DNA of 64,000 nt from Methylobacterium sp. E-005 (GCF_022829725.1 NZ_JAKSYG010000199.1:57031-121030); one strand, 5' to 3'; positions 16,379 through 25,590 are shown, counted from the stretch's first letter. The notes: generated from the letters alone by a model not told the origin. Numbers and translations are program-made.

Positions 16379-17002
16379 TCAGGGATAGAGCCGCGCGCGG
16401 CTCCAGCCGTCACCCGCCCGGGTGAAGCGAACCCGGTCGTGCAGGCGGTAATCGCCGTTCTGCCAGAACTCGATGCTCGTCGGCGCGATGCGGAAGCCGG
16501 TCCAGTGCTCCGGCCGGGGGATCGGCCCGTCCCCGTAGCGCTCGGCGAGTTCTGCCACCGCACCCATCAGCGTGGCCCGGTCGGCGAGCGGGCGGGATTG
16601 CTGGCTGGCGATCGCGCCGAGGCGGCTCTCCGGGTGGCGGCTTGCGAAATAGGCATCCGCCTCCTCCGGGCTCACCTTGGAGACCTGGCCCCGGGCGCGC
16701 ACCTGCCGCCGCAGGCTCTTCCAGTGCAGCACGAGCGCCGCCTGTGGATTCTGGGCGAGCTCCTCGCCCTTGGCCGATTGGGCGTTGGTGTAGAAAACGA
16801 AGCCGCGCGCGTCAAAACCCTTCAGAAGCACCACGCGGACATCGGGCAGCCCGTCGGCCCCGGCGGTGGCGAGCGCCATCGCGTTCGGATCCTCGGGCTC
16901 TGCGGCCTCGGCCTTCCTCATCCAGGCGGCAAACAGCGCGACGGGGTCGTCGCTCTGCGTGAAGTCCGCAGCTTGCGGGTCATCGGTCCTTAACTGATCC
17001 AC
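16379..17002 (-). CDS. pdxH: Pyridoxamine/pyridoxine 5'-phosphate oxidase
   Basis: 207 residues, the normal length. FMN-binding and PLP-site motifs are visible: PDVRVVLLKGFDARGFVFYTN (split here as PDVRVVLLKGFDARG and FVFYTN, about 54-74), SAKGEELAQNP, LVLHWKSLRRQVRARG, and the C-terminal WTGFRIAPTSIEFWQNGDYRLHDR region (seen as WTGFRI, IEFWQ and RLHDR). The enzyme makes pyridoxal phosphate from pyridoxine or pyridoxamine phosphate. It is convergent with rplY and divergent from the next gene. Confidence 0.95.
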   Translation of the reverse strand: MDQLRTDDPQAADFTQSDDPVALFAAWMRKAEAAEPEDPNAMALATAGADGLPDVRVVLLKGFDARGFVFYTNAQSAKGEELAQNPQAALVLHWKSLRRQVRARGQVSKVSPEEADAYFASRHPESRLGAIASQQSRPLADRATLMGAVAELAERYGDGPIPRPEHWTGFRIAPTSIEFWQNGDYRLHDRVRFTRAGDGWSRARLYP

Positions 17003-17095
17003 GCCAAGACTCCTGCCTGCCGCGTCCTGGGGCCTGAGGGGGCACCGACATCGGCATGTTCGGTCGAGCGGAAAGCCCGTCGTGAGTCAGGTGTA

Positions 17096-17584
17096 ATGCG
17101 GCGATGCGTGTGTAAAGGGTCACGGCGGCGGTCACGCTTCGGCGCGGCTGCACTGTCGCTGTCGATGATGCTGGTCCTGTGCGGCTGCAGCCAGCCGCTG
17201 CTGGTCTTTCGCGGGGAGACCGAGGCGCCGCCGATCGTCGCGGAGCCCACCGTCACCGGGAGCATCGAGAAGCGGCCGCTGAGCTTCGGCAAGGACCTTG
17301 CCGAGGAGGACTGGCGGCGGGCCCGGGCCGCCCTGACCGTCGCGCTGGATCCGCAGGGCAACGGGCGCCCGGTGAAGTGGGACAACCCCGAGACGGGCCT
17401 GCACGGCACGGTCAATCCCACCGGCTTGCCTTACGTGGCGGATGACCTGATCTGCCGCAACTTCCTGGCATCGGTGGTCGGGCCACAGCGCAACCGCTTC
17501 GTACGCGGCACCGGGTGCAAACCCTCAGGGGGTGCCTGGACGCTCACGCGCGTTCGGACCGCGACGGAATCCGAACGCTCCTGA
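17096..17584 (+). CDS. RT0821/Lpp0805-family surface lipoprotein
   Basis: 162 residues. The N-terminal signal ends in a lipobox-like LVLCGC near residue 31. The mature part has KWDNPETGLHGTVNP near residue 94, then DDLICRNFLASV and RGTGCKPSGGAWTL, which match the 17-kDa-type outer-membrane antigen domain (PF16998) of alphaproteobacteria. Members are anchored in the outer membrane or periplasm; their function is unknown. The start ATG is the first in frame and gives an Arg-rich n-region. It is convergent with the next small secreted-protein gene. Confidence 0.82.
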   Translation: MRRCVCKGSRRRSRFGAAALSLSMMLVLCGCSQPLLVFRGETEAPPIVAEPTVTGSIEKRPLSFGKDLAEEDWRRARAALTVALDPQGNGRPVKWDNPETGLHGTVNPTGLPYVADDLICRNFLASVVGPQRNRFVRGTGCKPSGGAWTLTRVRTATESERS

Positions 17585-17590
17585 TCCCCA

Positions 17591-17611
17591 CCGGCCCCGG
17601 AGCGGGGCCGG
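17591..17611. terminator. GC hairpin between convergent genes
   Basis: Perfect 8-bp stem CCGGCCCC/GGGGCCGG with loop GGAGC, between the stops at 17584 and 17624. There is no T-tract, so it is only a possible bidirectional terminator. Confidence 0.45.
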
Positions 17612-17623
17612 CAACAAACCGAC

Positions 17624-17923
17624 TCAGTAGGGATGGCCGTAATAGGGCCGCATGCGCAGCCGCGGCTGCGCGGCCGGCGGGGCGACGTAGCGGGCGGCGG
17701 CCTCCGGATCATAGGTCCGGATGTAGGGATCGAGGGCCGGGTCGCGGTAATTCCCGTTGTTCACGCCCGCCGAGCGGTCGTTGCCGCTGAGCGCTGCATA
17801 GGGCGAAAGCCCGCTGCCGCTGTCGCCGCCCCCACCGCCGCCGCCCCCGAACGCGAAGGCTGCACCCGGCGCGGCGACGAGGAGCATCGCGGCGAGCGGC
17901 ATCGTCAGCGTCTTGCGCGTCAT
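17624..17923 (-). CDS. Small secreted Gly-rich protein
   Basis: 99 residues from CAT at 17921-17923, giving MTRKTLTMPLAAMLLVAAPGAAFA, a signal peptide (split as MTRKTLTMPLAAML and LVAAPGAAFA). It is followed by an eight-Gly run, then a short folded part with NDRSAGVNNGNYRDPALDPYI and Arg/Tyr-rich end MRPYYGHPY. It resembles other short Gly-rich exported proteins of Methylobacterium and cannot be assigned a function. The long upstream frame (to 18148) was rejected because only the later Met gives a signal peptide. Confidence 0.62.
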   Translation of the reverse strand: MTRKTLTMPLAAMLLVAAPGAAFAFGGGGGGGGDSGSGLSPYAALSGNDRSAGVNNGNYRDPALDPYIRTYDPEAAARYVAPPAAQPRLRMRPYYGHPY

Positions 17924-18089
17924 GTCCTGTCTCCAAAACGTCTGACCGAGCGAACGGCTCAGCCGGACGGGGGGTTCCCGGGCGAGCCCCGGATCAGCCG
18001 CGTGACATGGTATCACGGCCTGCAACAGAGATTTACGATGCCGGACGAAACGCATCAATTTTTGATGACGTCCGCAGGATTCGCACGGC

Positions 18090-19871
18090 ATGGCTGGCTT
18101 GTTCTGGTGGACAACCGATCGGTCTTGCTGGATCGTGCCACCAAGCAACAGCTTCCGAGCCCGCTTCGACCGTATTGACGGCCGTCTGAGGGCGCTTTCC
18201 AGGGCCCTTCAAAGTGCGCGTCGTGACGCAATACGCCTGGCCGAGCGCGAGGTCGTTCGGCTGATGGAGCGCGTGATCGGCGGTTCGGACCGGTCGACGG
18301 TCGGCGGTCGGGCTCCGGCCAGTTCCGGCCTCCAGGTGCCCCGCCCAGGTTCCGCCGTGCGGTCCGTGACCGTGCGCCTCGACCGCCGATCCCTGCGCGG
18401 TTGGCATATCCGCCTCCTCGACCAGATCGGACAGCGCCCCGACCGGCGCGTCCGGATCGCCTGGGTCACACCGGGGGGCGGCCTTCCGGCGAATGCCGAA
18501 CTGCTGTTCCGCTTGGAGGCCGCGATTCACGGGCTGCCTCGGCCTGGCCTCGCCACCGCGGCCGAGCCGGTCGCCCTCGCCCCCTACGAGGTCGGGCCGG
18601 ACGAGGCTGTGACGGCCGGGGACGACGTCGTCCTCGACCTCGCGGGCGCACCCGCCACCCCGACCGCGGCGCCGGTCTGGCGGCTCGACTTCGACGGTGT
18701 GCCGGGCGAGGCGGGCCTGCTCGCCGCCCTGTTCGCCCGCCGGGCGCCGGTGGCGGCCCTGCGCGGCCCGGATGGGACGCCGGTCGCGGTGGGCCGCCTC
18801 GGGGCCGAATCCCACAGCGTGATGCTGGCCGCCTTCGAGGATTACCTCGCCCGGACGATCACGCTGATCGCCGCCGCCCTCGACGGAGCCGCATCGCCGA
18901 CGCTTCCCGATGGTGCCGAGGCGCCGCTGCAGCCGGGCCGGGCCTTCGACCTCGACGGGTTCGGGGCCGGGCGGCGCGCCGCCGGGGGCCTCGCCCGACA
19001 GATCGCCCGCCGGCTCTACACCCTGTGCTTCCAGGGACCGCAATGGCGGGTGGGCTGGCGGCAGGTCGTCGGCCCGGACCTGATCGACCTGCGCCATCAC
19101 CCGGAGAGCGGCTGGAACGACCTGCCCGATGACGGGCGCCGCTTCTACGCCGACCCGTTCGCCATCGCCCGGAACGGGGCCGTGACCCTGTTCGTCGAGG
19201 AGTTCGACTACCGCCGGGGCAAGGGGGTGATCTCGGCGGTCGGCTTCGAGGCCAGCGGTCCCCGGGGCCGCCCGGAGCCGGTGCTGGAGCTTGAGACACA
19301 CCTCTCCTACCCGTTCGTGTTCGAGGCGGACGGGCAGGTCTGGATGATCCCGGAATCCCACGCCTCCGGAACGATCGATCTCTACCGCGCCACCGCCTTC
19401 CCGCGAGGCTGGGTCCACGAGGCGGTGCTGGTCGAGGGGGTCGTGGCCAGCGACGCAACGCTGCTGCAGCATGGCGGCCGATGGTGGCTGTTCGCCACGG
19501 TCCGGGCCGGGGGCGGCAGTTATTCCGACACTTTGCATCTCTGGCACGCGCCGCATTTCCGCGGTCCCTGGACGCCGCACCGGCGCAACCCGGTGCTGAT
19601 CGATGTCGGCTCGGCCCGGGCCGCCGGGCCGGTCGTGGCGCGGAACGGTGCCCTGATCCGGCCGGTGCAGGATTGCCGCGGCGGCTACGGCGCGGCGCTC
19701 GGCCTGGCGCGGATCCTGCGCCTCGACGAGGAGGGCTACGCCCAGCGGGTCGAGACCCGCCTCGGCCCCGGCGCGGCCTGGCCGGGCTCCCGCCTGCACA
19801 TGCTGAGCGCGGCCGGCGGCCTGGAGTTCATCGACGGCTCGCGCCCCGCCCGGCCCCGGCTGCCGCGCTGA
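18090..19871 (+). CDS. Two-domain protein with C-terminal GINT1-type beta-propeller
   Basis: 593 residues, no signal peptide. The C-terminal half (about 320-575) is a repeated, Trp- and Asp-rich beta fold: RFYADPFAIARNGAVTLFVEEF, HLSYPFVFEADGQVWMIPES, ATLLQHGGRWWLFATVR, LHLWHAPHFRGPWTPH (each given in part). It resembles the N-terminal domain of plant glucosamine inositolphosphorylceramide transferases and of GH43-like propellers. The N-terminal half (about 90-300) resembles a formyl-transferase-like domain (VWRLDFDGVPGEAGLL). Such proteins in bacteria are found with polysaccharide genes. The substrate is unknown and no glycan locus is adjacent. The first ~80 residues are Arg-rich and the start is uncertain. 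Confidence 0.62.
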   Translation: MAGLFWWTTDRSCWIVPPSNSFRARFDRIDGRLRALSRALQSARRDAIRLAEREVVRLMERVIGGSDRSTVGGRAPASSGLQVPRPGSAVRSVTVRLDRRSLRGWHIRLLDQIGQRPDRRVRIAWVTPGGGLPANAELLFRLEAAIHGLPRPGLATAAEPVALAPYEVGPDEAVTAGDDVVLDLAGAPATPTAAPVWRLDFDGVPGEAGLLAALFARRAPVAALRGPDGTPVAVGRLGAESHSVMLAAFEDYLARTITLIAAALDGAASPTLPDGAEAPLQPGRAFDLDGFGAGRRAAGGLARQIARRLYTLCFQGPQWRVGWRQVVGPDLIDLRHHPESGWNDLPDDGRRFYADPFAIARNGAVTLFVEEFDYRRGKGVISAVGFEASGPRGRPEPVLELETHLSYPFVFEADGQVWMIPESHASGTIDLYRATAFPRGWVHEAVLVEGVVASDATLLQHGGRWWLFATVRAGGGSYSDTLHLWHAPHFRGPWTPHRRNPVLIDVGSARAAGPVVARNGALIRPVQDCRGGYGAALGLARILRLDEEGYAQRVETRLGPGAAWPGSRLHMLSAAGGLEFIDGSRPARPRLPR

Positions 19872-20002
19872 TCCGGCCCGCCGGAGCTCGTCGGTGCCCG
19901 TCGGTGCCGAACGGCACGCGCTTCCGGCTCGCATCCCGGCGCCGCTCGCGCTAAGCCGATGCTGCGCGTGCGAACCGTAGACGAAGCGCCGGGACGATCT
20001 TC

Positions 20003-21979
20003 ATGGCGAGCCCCGTCGAACATGCGAGCTTCCTGCCGCCGGTCCTGACCTTCCTGTCGGCGGCGGTGATCGGCGTGCCGATCTTCCGGCTGATCGGCCA
20101 GAGCGCCGTGCTCGGCTACCTCGTGGCCGGGGTGCTGATCGGGCCCTCCGGCCTGTCGCTGATCGCCGAGCCCGAGACCGCCGCCAGCGTCGCCGAGATC
20201 GGTGTGGTGCTGCTGCTGTTCATCGTCGGACTGGAACTGCACCTGACGCAGCTCGTCTCGATGCGGCGCGACATCTTCGGGCTGGGCACCGCGCAGCTCG
20301 TCGTCTGCGCCCTGGTGCTCGGCGGGGCCGGCATGCTGGCGGGCCTGAGCTTCGGCGCGGCCGCGGTGATCGGCCTCGCGCTCGCCCTCTCGGCCACCGC
20401 GGTGGCGCTGCAGCTCCTGGAGGAACGCGGCGACCTGAACAGCGCCTATGGCGCCCGCGCCTTCGCGGTGCTGCTGTTCCAGGACCTCTCGGTGGTGGGC
20501 ATCCTGGCCCTGATGCCGCTGCTGGCCTCGGCGGGCGGGGGGAGCGACGCATCCTGGCTTGGGGAGGCGGCCACCTCCACCGGCAAGGCGCTCGCCGCGA
20601 TCCTGACCGTGGTCCTCGTCGGACGCTACGGCCTGAACCCGTTCTTCCGGCTGCTCGCGGCCAGCGGTGCCCGCGAGGTGATGACCGCGGCGGCGCTGCT
20701 CGTCGTGCTCGGCACCGCCCTGCTGATGGAGCAGGTCGGCCTCTCGATGGCGATGGGCGCGTTCCTCGCCGGGATCCTGCTCGCCGAGTCGAATTTCCGC
20801 CACCAGCTCGAGGCCGATATCGAGCCGTTCCGCGGCATGCTGCTCGGCCTGTTCTTCATGAGCGTCGGCATGTCGATCGACGGGACCCTCGTGCGCGAGG
20901 TCTGGCCGGCTTTGTTCGGGGCGACGCTCGCCGCCATCCTGGTGAAGGTCGCCCTGGTGGCCGGCCTGTTCCGGCTGTTCGGCTCGGACACGCTCGGGGC
21001 GTTGCGGGGCGCGGCCGTCCTGGCGCCGGCGGGCGAGTTCGCCTTCGTGCTGCTGCCGCAGGCGGCGGATCTCGGCCTCACCGGCGCCACCGCGACGCGC
21101 TTCGCGGTGGCGCTCGCTGCGCTGACCATGCTGATCGGCCCGATCGCCGCCAAGGGTCTCGACAAGCTGATCGAGCGGCGCAACGCGCGCAGCACCCTGG
21201 CGCTGGAGGAGCCCTCCACCGAACTGGCCGAGAGCGGCGATGCCCGGGTCCTGGTGATCGGCTTCGGCCGGTTCGGGCAGCTGCTGACCCAGGTGCTGCT
21301 CGCCGAGGGCATCAACGCCACCGTCATCGACAAGGACGTGGAACAGCTCCGCGCGGCCTCGCGTTTCGGCTTCCGCATCTATTACGGCGACGGCACGCGG
21401 CTCGACGTGCTGCGCGCCGCCGGGATCGGCCGGGTCGAGCTGGTCTGCATCTGCGTCGACGACCGGGAGGGCGCCCTGAAGATCGTCGACATCGTGCACG
21501 AGGAATTTTCCGAAGTGCGCACCTATGTGCGGGCCTACGACCGCCTGCACGCGGTGGAGCTCATGAACCGGGACGTCGACTTCCAGATCCGCGAGACCGC
21601 GGAATCGGCGCTCGCCTTCGGGCGCGCGGCGCTGGAGGCGCTCGGCCTGTCGCCGGAGGCCGCTTCCGCCCGGACCGAGGATGTGCGCAAGCGCGACATC
21701 GCCCGCCTCGTCCTGCAGCAGGCGGGCGCCCTGCCGGACGGGTCCAGCTGGATGCGCGGCGCCGCCGCGGAACTGAAGCCCGAGCCGCTGACCGTCCCGA
21801 TCCGGCCCGCAAGGGCGCTCAGCACCGAGACCCGCGACCTCGTGGGCAGCGACCGGCGTGAGGCGGCCGAGCGCGTGCTCGAGAAGCCGGCGCTGGCCCC
21901 GCAGGAGGTGGAGGCCGCCGAGGCCGAGGGCGATCCGGAGGCGGAACTGGAGACGGAAGGTGGCATCCGGGATGCGTAA
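20003..21979 (+). CDS. CPA2-family monovalent cation:proton antiporter (KefB/KefC-like)
   Basis: 658 residues. The N-terminal 390 residues are a Na+/H+ exchanger-type membrane domain with about 12 helices (LLLFIVGLELHLTQL, LALALSATAVALQLLEERG, GMLLGLFFMSVGMSIDG). A RCK/TrkA-N domain follows at about 412-530 with DARVLVIGFGRFGQLLTQVLL and the acidic DKDVEQL end, which binds a nucleotide. The Glu/Ala-rich tail (about 600-658) is unusual in composition. These proteins exchange K+ for H+ and in Kef are gated by glutathione adducts. No ancillary kefF/G gene is next to it. Confidence 0.91.
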   Translation: MASPVEHASFLPPVLTFLSAAVIGVPIFRLIGQSAVLGYLVAGVLIGPSGLSLIAEPETAASVAEIGVVLLLFIVGLELHLTQLVSMRRDIFGLGTAQLVVCALVLGGAGMLAGLSFGAAAVIGLALALSATAVALQLLEERGDLNSAYGARAFAVLLFQDLSVVGILALMPLLASAGGGSDASWLGEAATSTGKALAAILTVVLVGRYGLNPFFRLLAASGAREVMTAAALLVVLGTALLMEQVGLSMAMGAFLAGILLAESNFRHQLEADIEPFRGMLLGLFFMSVGMSIDGTLVREVWPALFGATLAAILVKVALVAGLFRLFGSDTLGALRGAAVLAPAGEFAFVLLPQAADLGLTGATATRFAVALAALTMLIGPIAAKGLDKLIERRNARSTLALEEPSTELAESGDARVLVIGFGRFGQLLTQVLLAEGINATVIDKDVEQLRAASRFGFRIYYGDGTRLDVLRAAGIGRVELVCICVDDREGALKIVDIVHEEFSEVRTYVRAYDRLHAVELMNRDVDFQIRETAESALAFGRAALEALGLSPEAASARTEDVRKRDIARLVLQQAGALPDGSSWMRGAAAELKPEPLTVPIRPARALSTETRDLVGSDRREAAERVLEKPALAPQEVEAAEAEGDPEAELETEGGIRDA

Positions 21980-22013
21980 GGATCCTTGATCATCCCGATG
22001 CCTGACGCGCACG

Positions 22014-23450
22014 ATGTCTGACGGCCTGCCGCCGACGGAGAGGGGCCGCTTCGTCACGGGATCAATCCTGCGGCACGTGGTGGTGATGGGTGCCACCGGC
22101 TCGGTTGGGCTGATGGCGATCTTCGCGGTCGACCTGCTGTCGCTGCTCTACGTCTCGACGCTGGGCGACCCGAACCTCACCGCGGCGGTCGGATTCGCGG
22201 GGATCGTGCAGTTCTTCGCCACCGCGGTGAATATCGGACTGATGATCGCCGCGGGCGCCCTGGTGGGCAAAGCCGTGGGCGCGCACGATCGGGCCTCGGC
22301 CCGCCGCCTCGCGACCTCGGCGCTGGCGCTGGGCACCCTGGTGTCCACCCTGATCGCGGTTCTGATCGCGCTCTCAGCCGAGCCGCTCCTGACCCTGATC
22401 GGAGCCCGCGGCGAGGCCCTGCGGGTGGCCACCCTGTTCCTGCACATCACCCTGCTGTCGAATCCGCTGCTCGCTGCTGGCATGCTGTTCACCGGGCTGC
22501 TTCGGGCAGTCGGCGCCGCGCGGCAGGCGATGCTGGTCACGCTGTCTGGCGCCGTCGTCACCGCGTTCCTCGACCCGCTGCTGATCTTCGCCGCCGGCCT
22601 CGGCGTCGAGGGCGCGGCCATCACCGTCTGCGTGGCGCGGGCGACCTTCGTGGTGGTGGGCCTGCGCGATGTCGCCCGGCACGGGCTCCTGGGCCGGCCC
22701 CGCGGCGTCGATCTCCGGGGCGACGCGGTCGCCCTGGCGGTCGTCGCAGGCCCCGCCATCCTCACCAACCTCGCGCCCTCGGCGGCGAGCGCCTTCCTGG
22801 CGCACCTCTATGCCGGCTATGGAACCGAAGCGGTGGCCGCCGCCTCGGTGATCGACCGCCTGACGCCGGTGGCCTTCTGTGGCCTGTTCGCCCTGTCGGG
22901 GGCGATCGGGCCGATCCTCGCGCAGAACTGGGGGGCGGGCCGGTTCGACCGGATGCGCGGCGTCCTGCGCGCCGCCGCCGGGGTGACGCTCGCCTACGTC
23001 AGCCTGGTCTGGCTCGTCCTGGCGCTCGCCCGCGGCCCGATCGCCGCCCTGTTCGGCCTGCACGGCGTCGCGGCCGAACTGTTCGGCTTCTTCTGCCAGG
23101 TCGGCGGCGCGATCTGGTTCTTCAACGGCCTCCTGTTCCTGGGCAACGCCGCGTTCAACAATCTCGGCTTCCCGTTACGCTCGACACTGCTGAACTGGGG
23201 GCGGGCGACACTCGGCACCATCCCGCCCGGCCTGATCGGGGCGGCGCTCTACGGCCCCCGGGGCGTCGTGGCCGGCATGGGCTTCGGCTCACTGATCTTC
23301 GGCGTGCTGGGATTTCTGCTCGCGCGCCGCACCGTCGATCGGCTTGAGGGCGCCGGGCCGAACCTCCTGCCGACCACCGGCACGCCGGAGGCGCCCCACC
23401 GCGCCGCGCCCCTGCCGGTGGGCCATGCCCATCCCGGCCCGGCGAGCTGA
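22014..23450 (+). CDS. MATE-family multidrug/Na+ exporter
   Basis: 478 residues, about 12 transmembrane helices in two six-helix halves. Features include LLYVSTLGDPNLTAAVGFAG, the SNPLLAAGMLFTGLLRAVG loop, AITVCVARATFVVVGLRDVAR, and a second-half repeat with IDRLTPVAFCGLFALSGAIGPILAQNWGAG (cited in parts). Family members pump organic cations, antibiotics or secondary metabolites out against Na+ or H+. It follows the antiporter gene by 34 bases on the same strand, so the two may share a transcript. The substrate is not deducible. Confidence 0.92.
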   Translation: MSDGLPPTERGRFVTGSILRHVVVMGATGSVGLMAIFAVDLLSLLYVSTLGDPNLTAAVGFAGIVQFFATAVNIGLMIAAGALVGKAVGAHDRASARRLATSALALGTLVSTLIAVLIALSAEPLLTLIGARGEALRVATLFLHITLLSNPLLAAGMLFTGLLRAVGAARQAMLVTLSGAVVTAFLDPLLIFAAGLGVEGAAITVCVARATFVVVGLRDVARHGLLGRPRGVDLRGDAVALAVVAGPAILTNLAPSAASAFLAHLYAGYGTEAVAAASVIDRLTPVAFCGLFALSGAIGPILAQNWGAGRFDRMRGVLRAAAGVTLAYVSLVWLVLALARGPIAALFGLHGVAAELFGFFCQVGGAIWFFNGLLFLGNAAFNNLGFPLRSTLLNWGRATLGTIPPGLIGAALYGPRGVVAGMGFGSLIFGVLGFLLARRTVDRLEGAGPNLLPTTGTPEAPHRAAPLPVGHAHPGPAS

Positions 23451-23566
23451 AGGCGACGGTCGGGCGGCACTGAGCACAAGTAAAACGGGTGGGAACTGGT
23501 ATTTCGCCGCGCGACGGGTCACGATGCTCGCCCCGGCCGGTCTGACCGGGCCAGGATCAAGGCGTC

Positions 23567-24319
23567 ATGTTCAACCCGCTCGAGATGTTCCAGGCCCAGG
23601 GCGAAGCCGGGTTCCAGGCTTTGGGTCAGCAATTCGGCCTGACGACCGAGCAGACGGCCCGCGCCTTCGAGGCCCTCATGCCGGCCCTGACCCTCGGCCT
23701 CCAGCGCAGCGTCGGCATGGATCCGAGCGGCCTCTCCCGGATGTTCGGCCTGTCCGACGCGTCGCGCCCCGCGGCGCCGCAGGGGCTCGATGCCCTCAGC
23801 CAGATGTTCGGTTCGGCCCAGTTGCTGCAGGGGGTGCTGCAGCAGGCCTCGGCCACGAGCGGCGTCGGCGCGCAGGTGCTGCGCCAGATGCTGCCGATGA
23901 TGGCGGGCGCCGTGGTGGCCAGCATCGTCCACGTCTTGCTGAACCAGCCGCAGGCCGCGCCCGCCCAGGCGCGGGCGAGCGCGCCGCCCCCGCCGGTGCC
24001 GTTCCCCTTCGGCCCGGCCTGGGCCGAGATGGCGCGGGCGTTCCTGCCCGCCGAGGCCCCGGCGCCTAAACCGCCCCCCAAACCGCCGGAGGCGAAGCCG
24101 GGCGAGTCCGGCTCGGACATGATCCAGCAGATGCTGCGCACCGGGGCGGAGGTACAGGGCAACAACATCCGGGCGATGCAGGATCTGTTCGAGACTTTCT
24201 GGCCGACGAAAGGGGCGCCCGATGACGGTCCGCGGGGCGCGCCGGCTGCCGCGCCGCCGCACGAGCCGCAGGCCGCGAAGCCCAAGCGCGGACGTCCGCC
24301 CCAGGGCGGGACCGGTTGA
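23567..24319 (+). CDS. DUF937 protein
   Basis: 250 residues with no signal peptide. The first ~130 residues are helical and match DUF937 (LTTEQTARAFEALMPALTLGLQR, LQQASATSGVGAQVLRQMLPMMAG). A Pro/Ala-rich linker (about 125-175) joins this to a short C-terminal helix region ending in a Lys/Arg/Pro tail. Such proteins are often annotated only as hypothetical in Methylobacterium. Function is unknown; the hydrophobic helix MAGAVVASIVHVLLNQP could touch a membrane. It stands in a gap between the MATE exporter and a cupin gene. Confidence 0.75.
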   Translation: MFNPLEMFQAQGEAGFQALGQQFGLTTEQTARAFEALMPALTLGLQRSVGMDPSGLSRMFGLSDASRPAAPQGLDALSQMFGSAQLLQGVLQQASATSGVGAQVLRQMLPMMAGAVVASIVHVLLNQPQAAPAQARASAPPPPVPFPFGPAWAEMARAFLPAEAPAPKPPPKPPEAKPGESGSDMIQQMLRTGAEVQGNNIRAMQDLFETFWPTKGAPDDGPRGAPAAAPPHEPQAAKPKRGRPPQGGTG

Positions 24320-24422
24320 CGCAGGCGGCAGGCCCGCAACGGCCGTTGACCGAGCGGATTGACCACGCATCTGTCGTGGCCGGTGTCCGACCGACACCTC
24401 CTACCGCCGGGGGAATGCAGCG

Positions 24423-24740
24423 ATGACCGACCACCTGACTGCCTGGGATGACCGGGCGGAGAGCGTCGCGGCCAACGGTGTCGCCAAGCGTGCGATCCCG
24501 GGCCTGGGCGCGAGCCTCGTGCGGGTGGTGGTGCCGGCGGGCGTCTCGGCGGCGCGCCACAGCCACGATCATGAGCAGTTCGTGCAGGTCGTCTCGGGCT
24601 CAGGGACCCTGGAGACCGAGCAGGGTCGCTGGCCGTTCTCCGCCGGCAGCGTGTTCCACTTCCCCGCCGGGGCGTGGCATGCGGCCGCATTCGAGACCGA
24701 GACGGTGCTGATCGAAACGAACCTCTCGATCCAAGGCTGA
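24423..24740 (+). CDS. Cupin domain protein
   Basis: 105 residues, a single small beta-barrel. The metal-binding cupin motif 1 is HSHDHEQFVQVVSGSGTLE (about 44-62), with two His, one Gln/Glu position and Gly spacing; motif 2 is SVFHFPAGAWHAAAFE. It resembles quercetinase- or mannose-isomerase-like small cupins with unknown substrate. The ATG at 24423 begins MTDHLTAWDDRAESV. It stands alone between the DUF937 and a minus-strand hypothetical gene. Confidence 0.87.
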   Translation: MTDHLTAWDDRAESVAANGVAKRAIPGLGASLVRVVVPAGVSAARHSHDHEQFVQVVSGSGTLETEQGRWPFSAGSVFHFPAGAWHAAAFETETVLIETNLSIQG

Positions 24741-24772
24741 TGGAAACCCGGAGACCGGCTTCCGGATCGGCC

Positions 24773-25222
24773 TCAGCCGGCCGGAGGGTTGCGAAGCGAC
24801 GCCTCCTCCCGAAGGAGGCTGACCAATGCCTTCTGGGCGTAGCGGATCGCATCTTGAGCGACGATCAAGCTGCTGTCCTGCGGATCGAAGGCGATGCCAC
24901 CTGATCGGTTCACGCAGGCGGCGACCGCCATCCAGGCACCGGCGCAGCCCGGAAACGTGGAGAAGTAGAAGTCATAAATGCAAGCCCATGGTCCCCCGAA
25001 GTCGATCTCCGGGTAAGTTTCTGTCAGGTCGGATAGGGGAATGACCGAGCACTCGAACCCGACCTCGCGACCCTGCCAAGTCGCCGGCAAGTAGCCGGTC
25101 GAATCGGGAGGAATGCGGTCGACGTCGAGCGTCATATCGAAACCGACCGCTTCCAGGGCGGCCTGCCATTCCGCGACGTCAGACAGCGGTCGCGTGCAAA
25201 AGGCAATGGCTTCCATAGACAT
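24773..25222 (-). CDS. Hypothetical protein, possible immunity-type protein
   Basis: 149 residues; a start two codons later (MEAIAF) is possible. The protein is acidic and aromatic-rich, with segments PDSTGYLPATWQGREVGFE, WACIYDFYFSTFPG and GGIAFDPQDSSLIVAQDAIRYAQ. The order YLP, GFE and GG.AFDPQ..A..AI..A is reminiscent of orphan immunity proteins of polymorphic toxin systems, but this is only an impression. There is no toxin gene next to it. Upstream is a strongly AT-rich stretch (25230-25300) unlike the genome background, which suggests horizontal acquisition. Confidence 0.55.
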   Translation of the reverse strand: MSMEAIAFCTRPLSDVAEWQAALEAVGFDMTLDVDRIPPDSTGYLPATWQGREVGFECSVIPLSDLTETYPEIDFGGPWACIYDFYFSTFPGCAGAWMAVAACVNRSGGIAFDPQDSSLIVAQDAIRYAQKALVSLLREEASLRNPPAG

Positions 25223-25590
25223 GAAAGTATGGTCCTTGATGGATCAAATAATTTGAACTAATAATGGTCTCAATCATCTTTCATATCAAAACCACAAGGC
25301 AGTCGCCGTCGCGCGCCACCGCAAGTTACGTGATGCGATGCAGTGCTGGTCCAAAATCTATCTCACGCTGATCTTTCCAGCGTCAAGCGACTCGTTGCCT
25401 GCGACGGCACGCATCCGGACCTTCCGATCCTCCGAGCGAAGCCGGCCTGCGACAAATTATTCTTGGGCGCGGTCCAAAATGCCTGCGCTTGGCCTGAGGG
25501 TTAGGCCCGTGTAGAAATCCGCGTTCGAACGCCCGCCCGTGCACGCCGACGAAAGGCCGGGCATCGCCCCTACCAGAACAGAGGCAGACC
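25223..25590. other. Intergenic gap with AT-rich leader, no gene seen
   Basis: About 370 bases between the hypothetical gene and glyA. The left part (25230-25300) is AT-rich and probably contains the divergent promoter of the hypothetical gene; the rest is GC-rich leader of glyA. No tRNA or riboswitch fold was recognised and no frame with a convincing start was found. Confidence 0.5.

Noticed and set aside
19736..22096. 786-residue minus-strand frame under the antiporter gene
   Set aside because: Shadow frame; His/Arg/Gln-rich, no signal or domain; the plus strand carries a clear antiporter.
25380..25590. Possible glycine riboswitch before glyA
   Set aside because: The leader lacks the paired aptamer consensus I would expect, and no terminator/antiterminator structure was identified.
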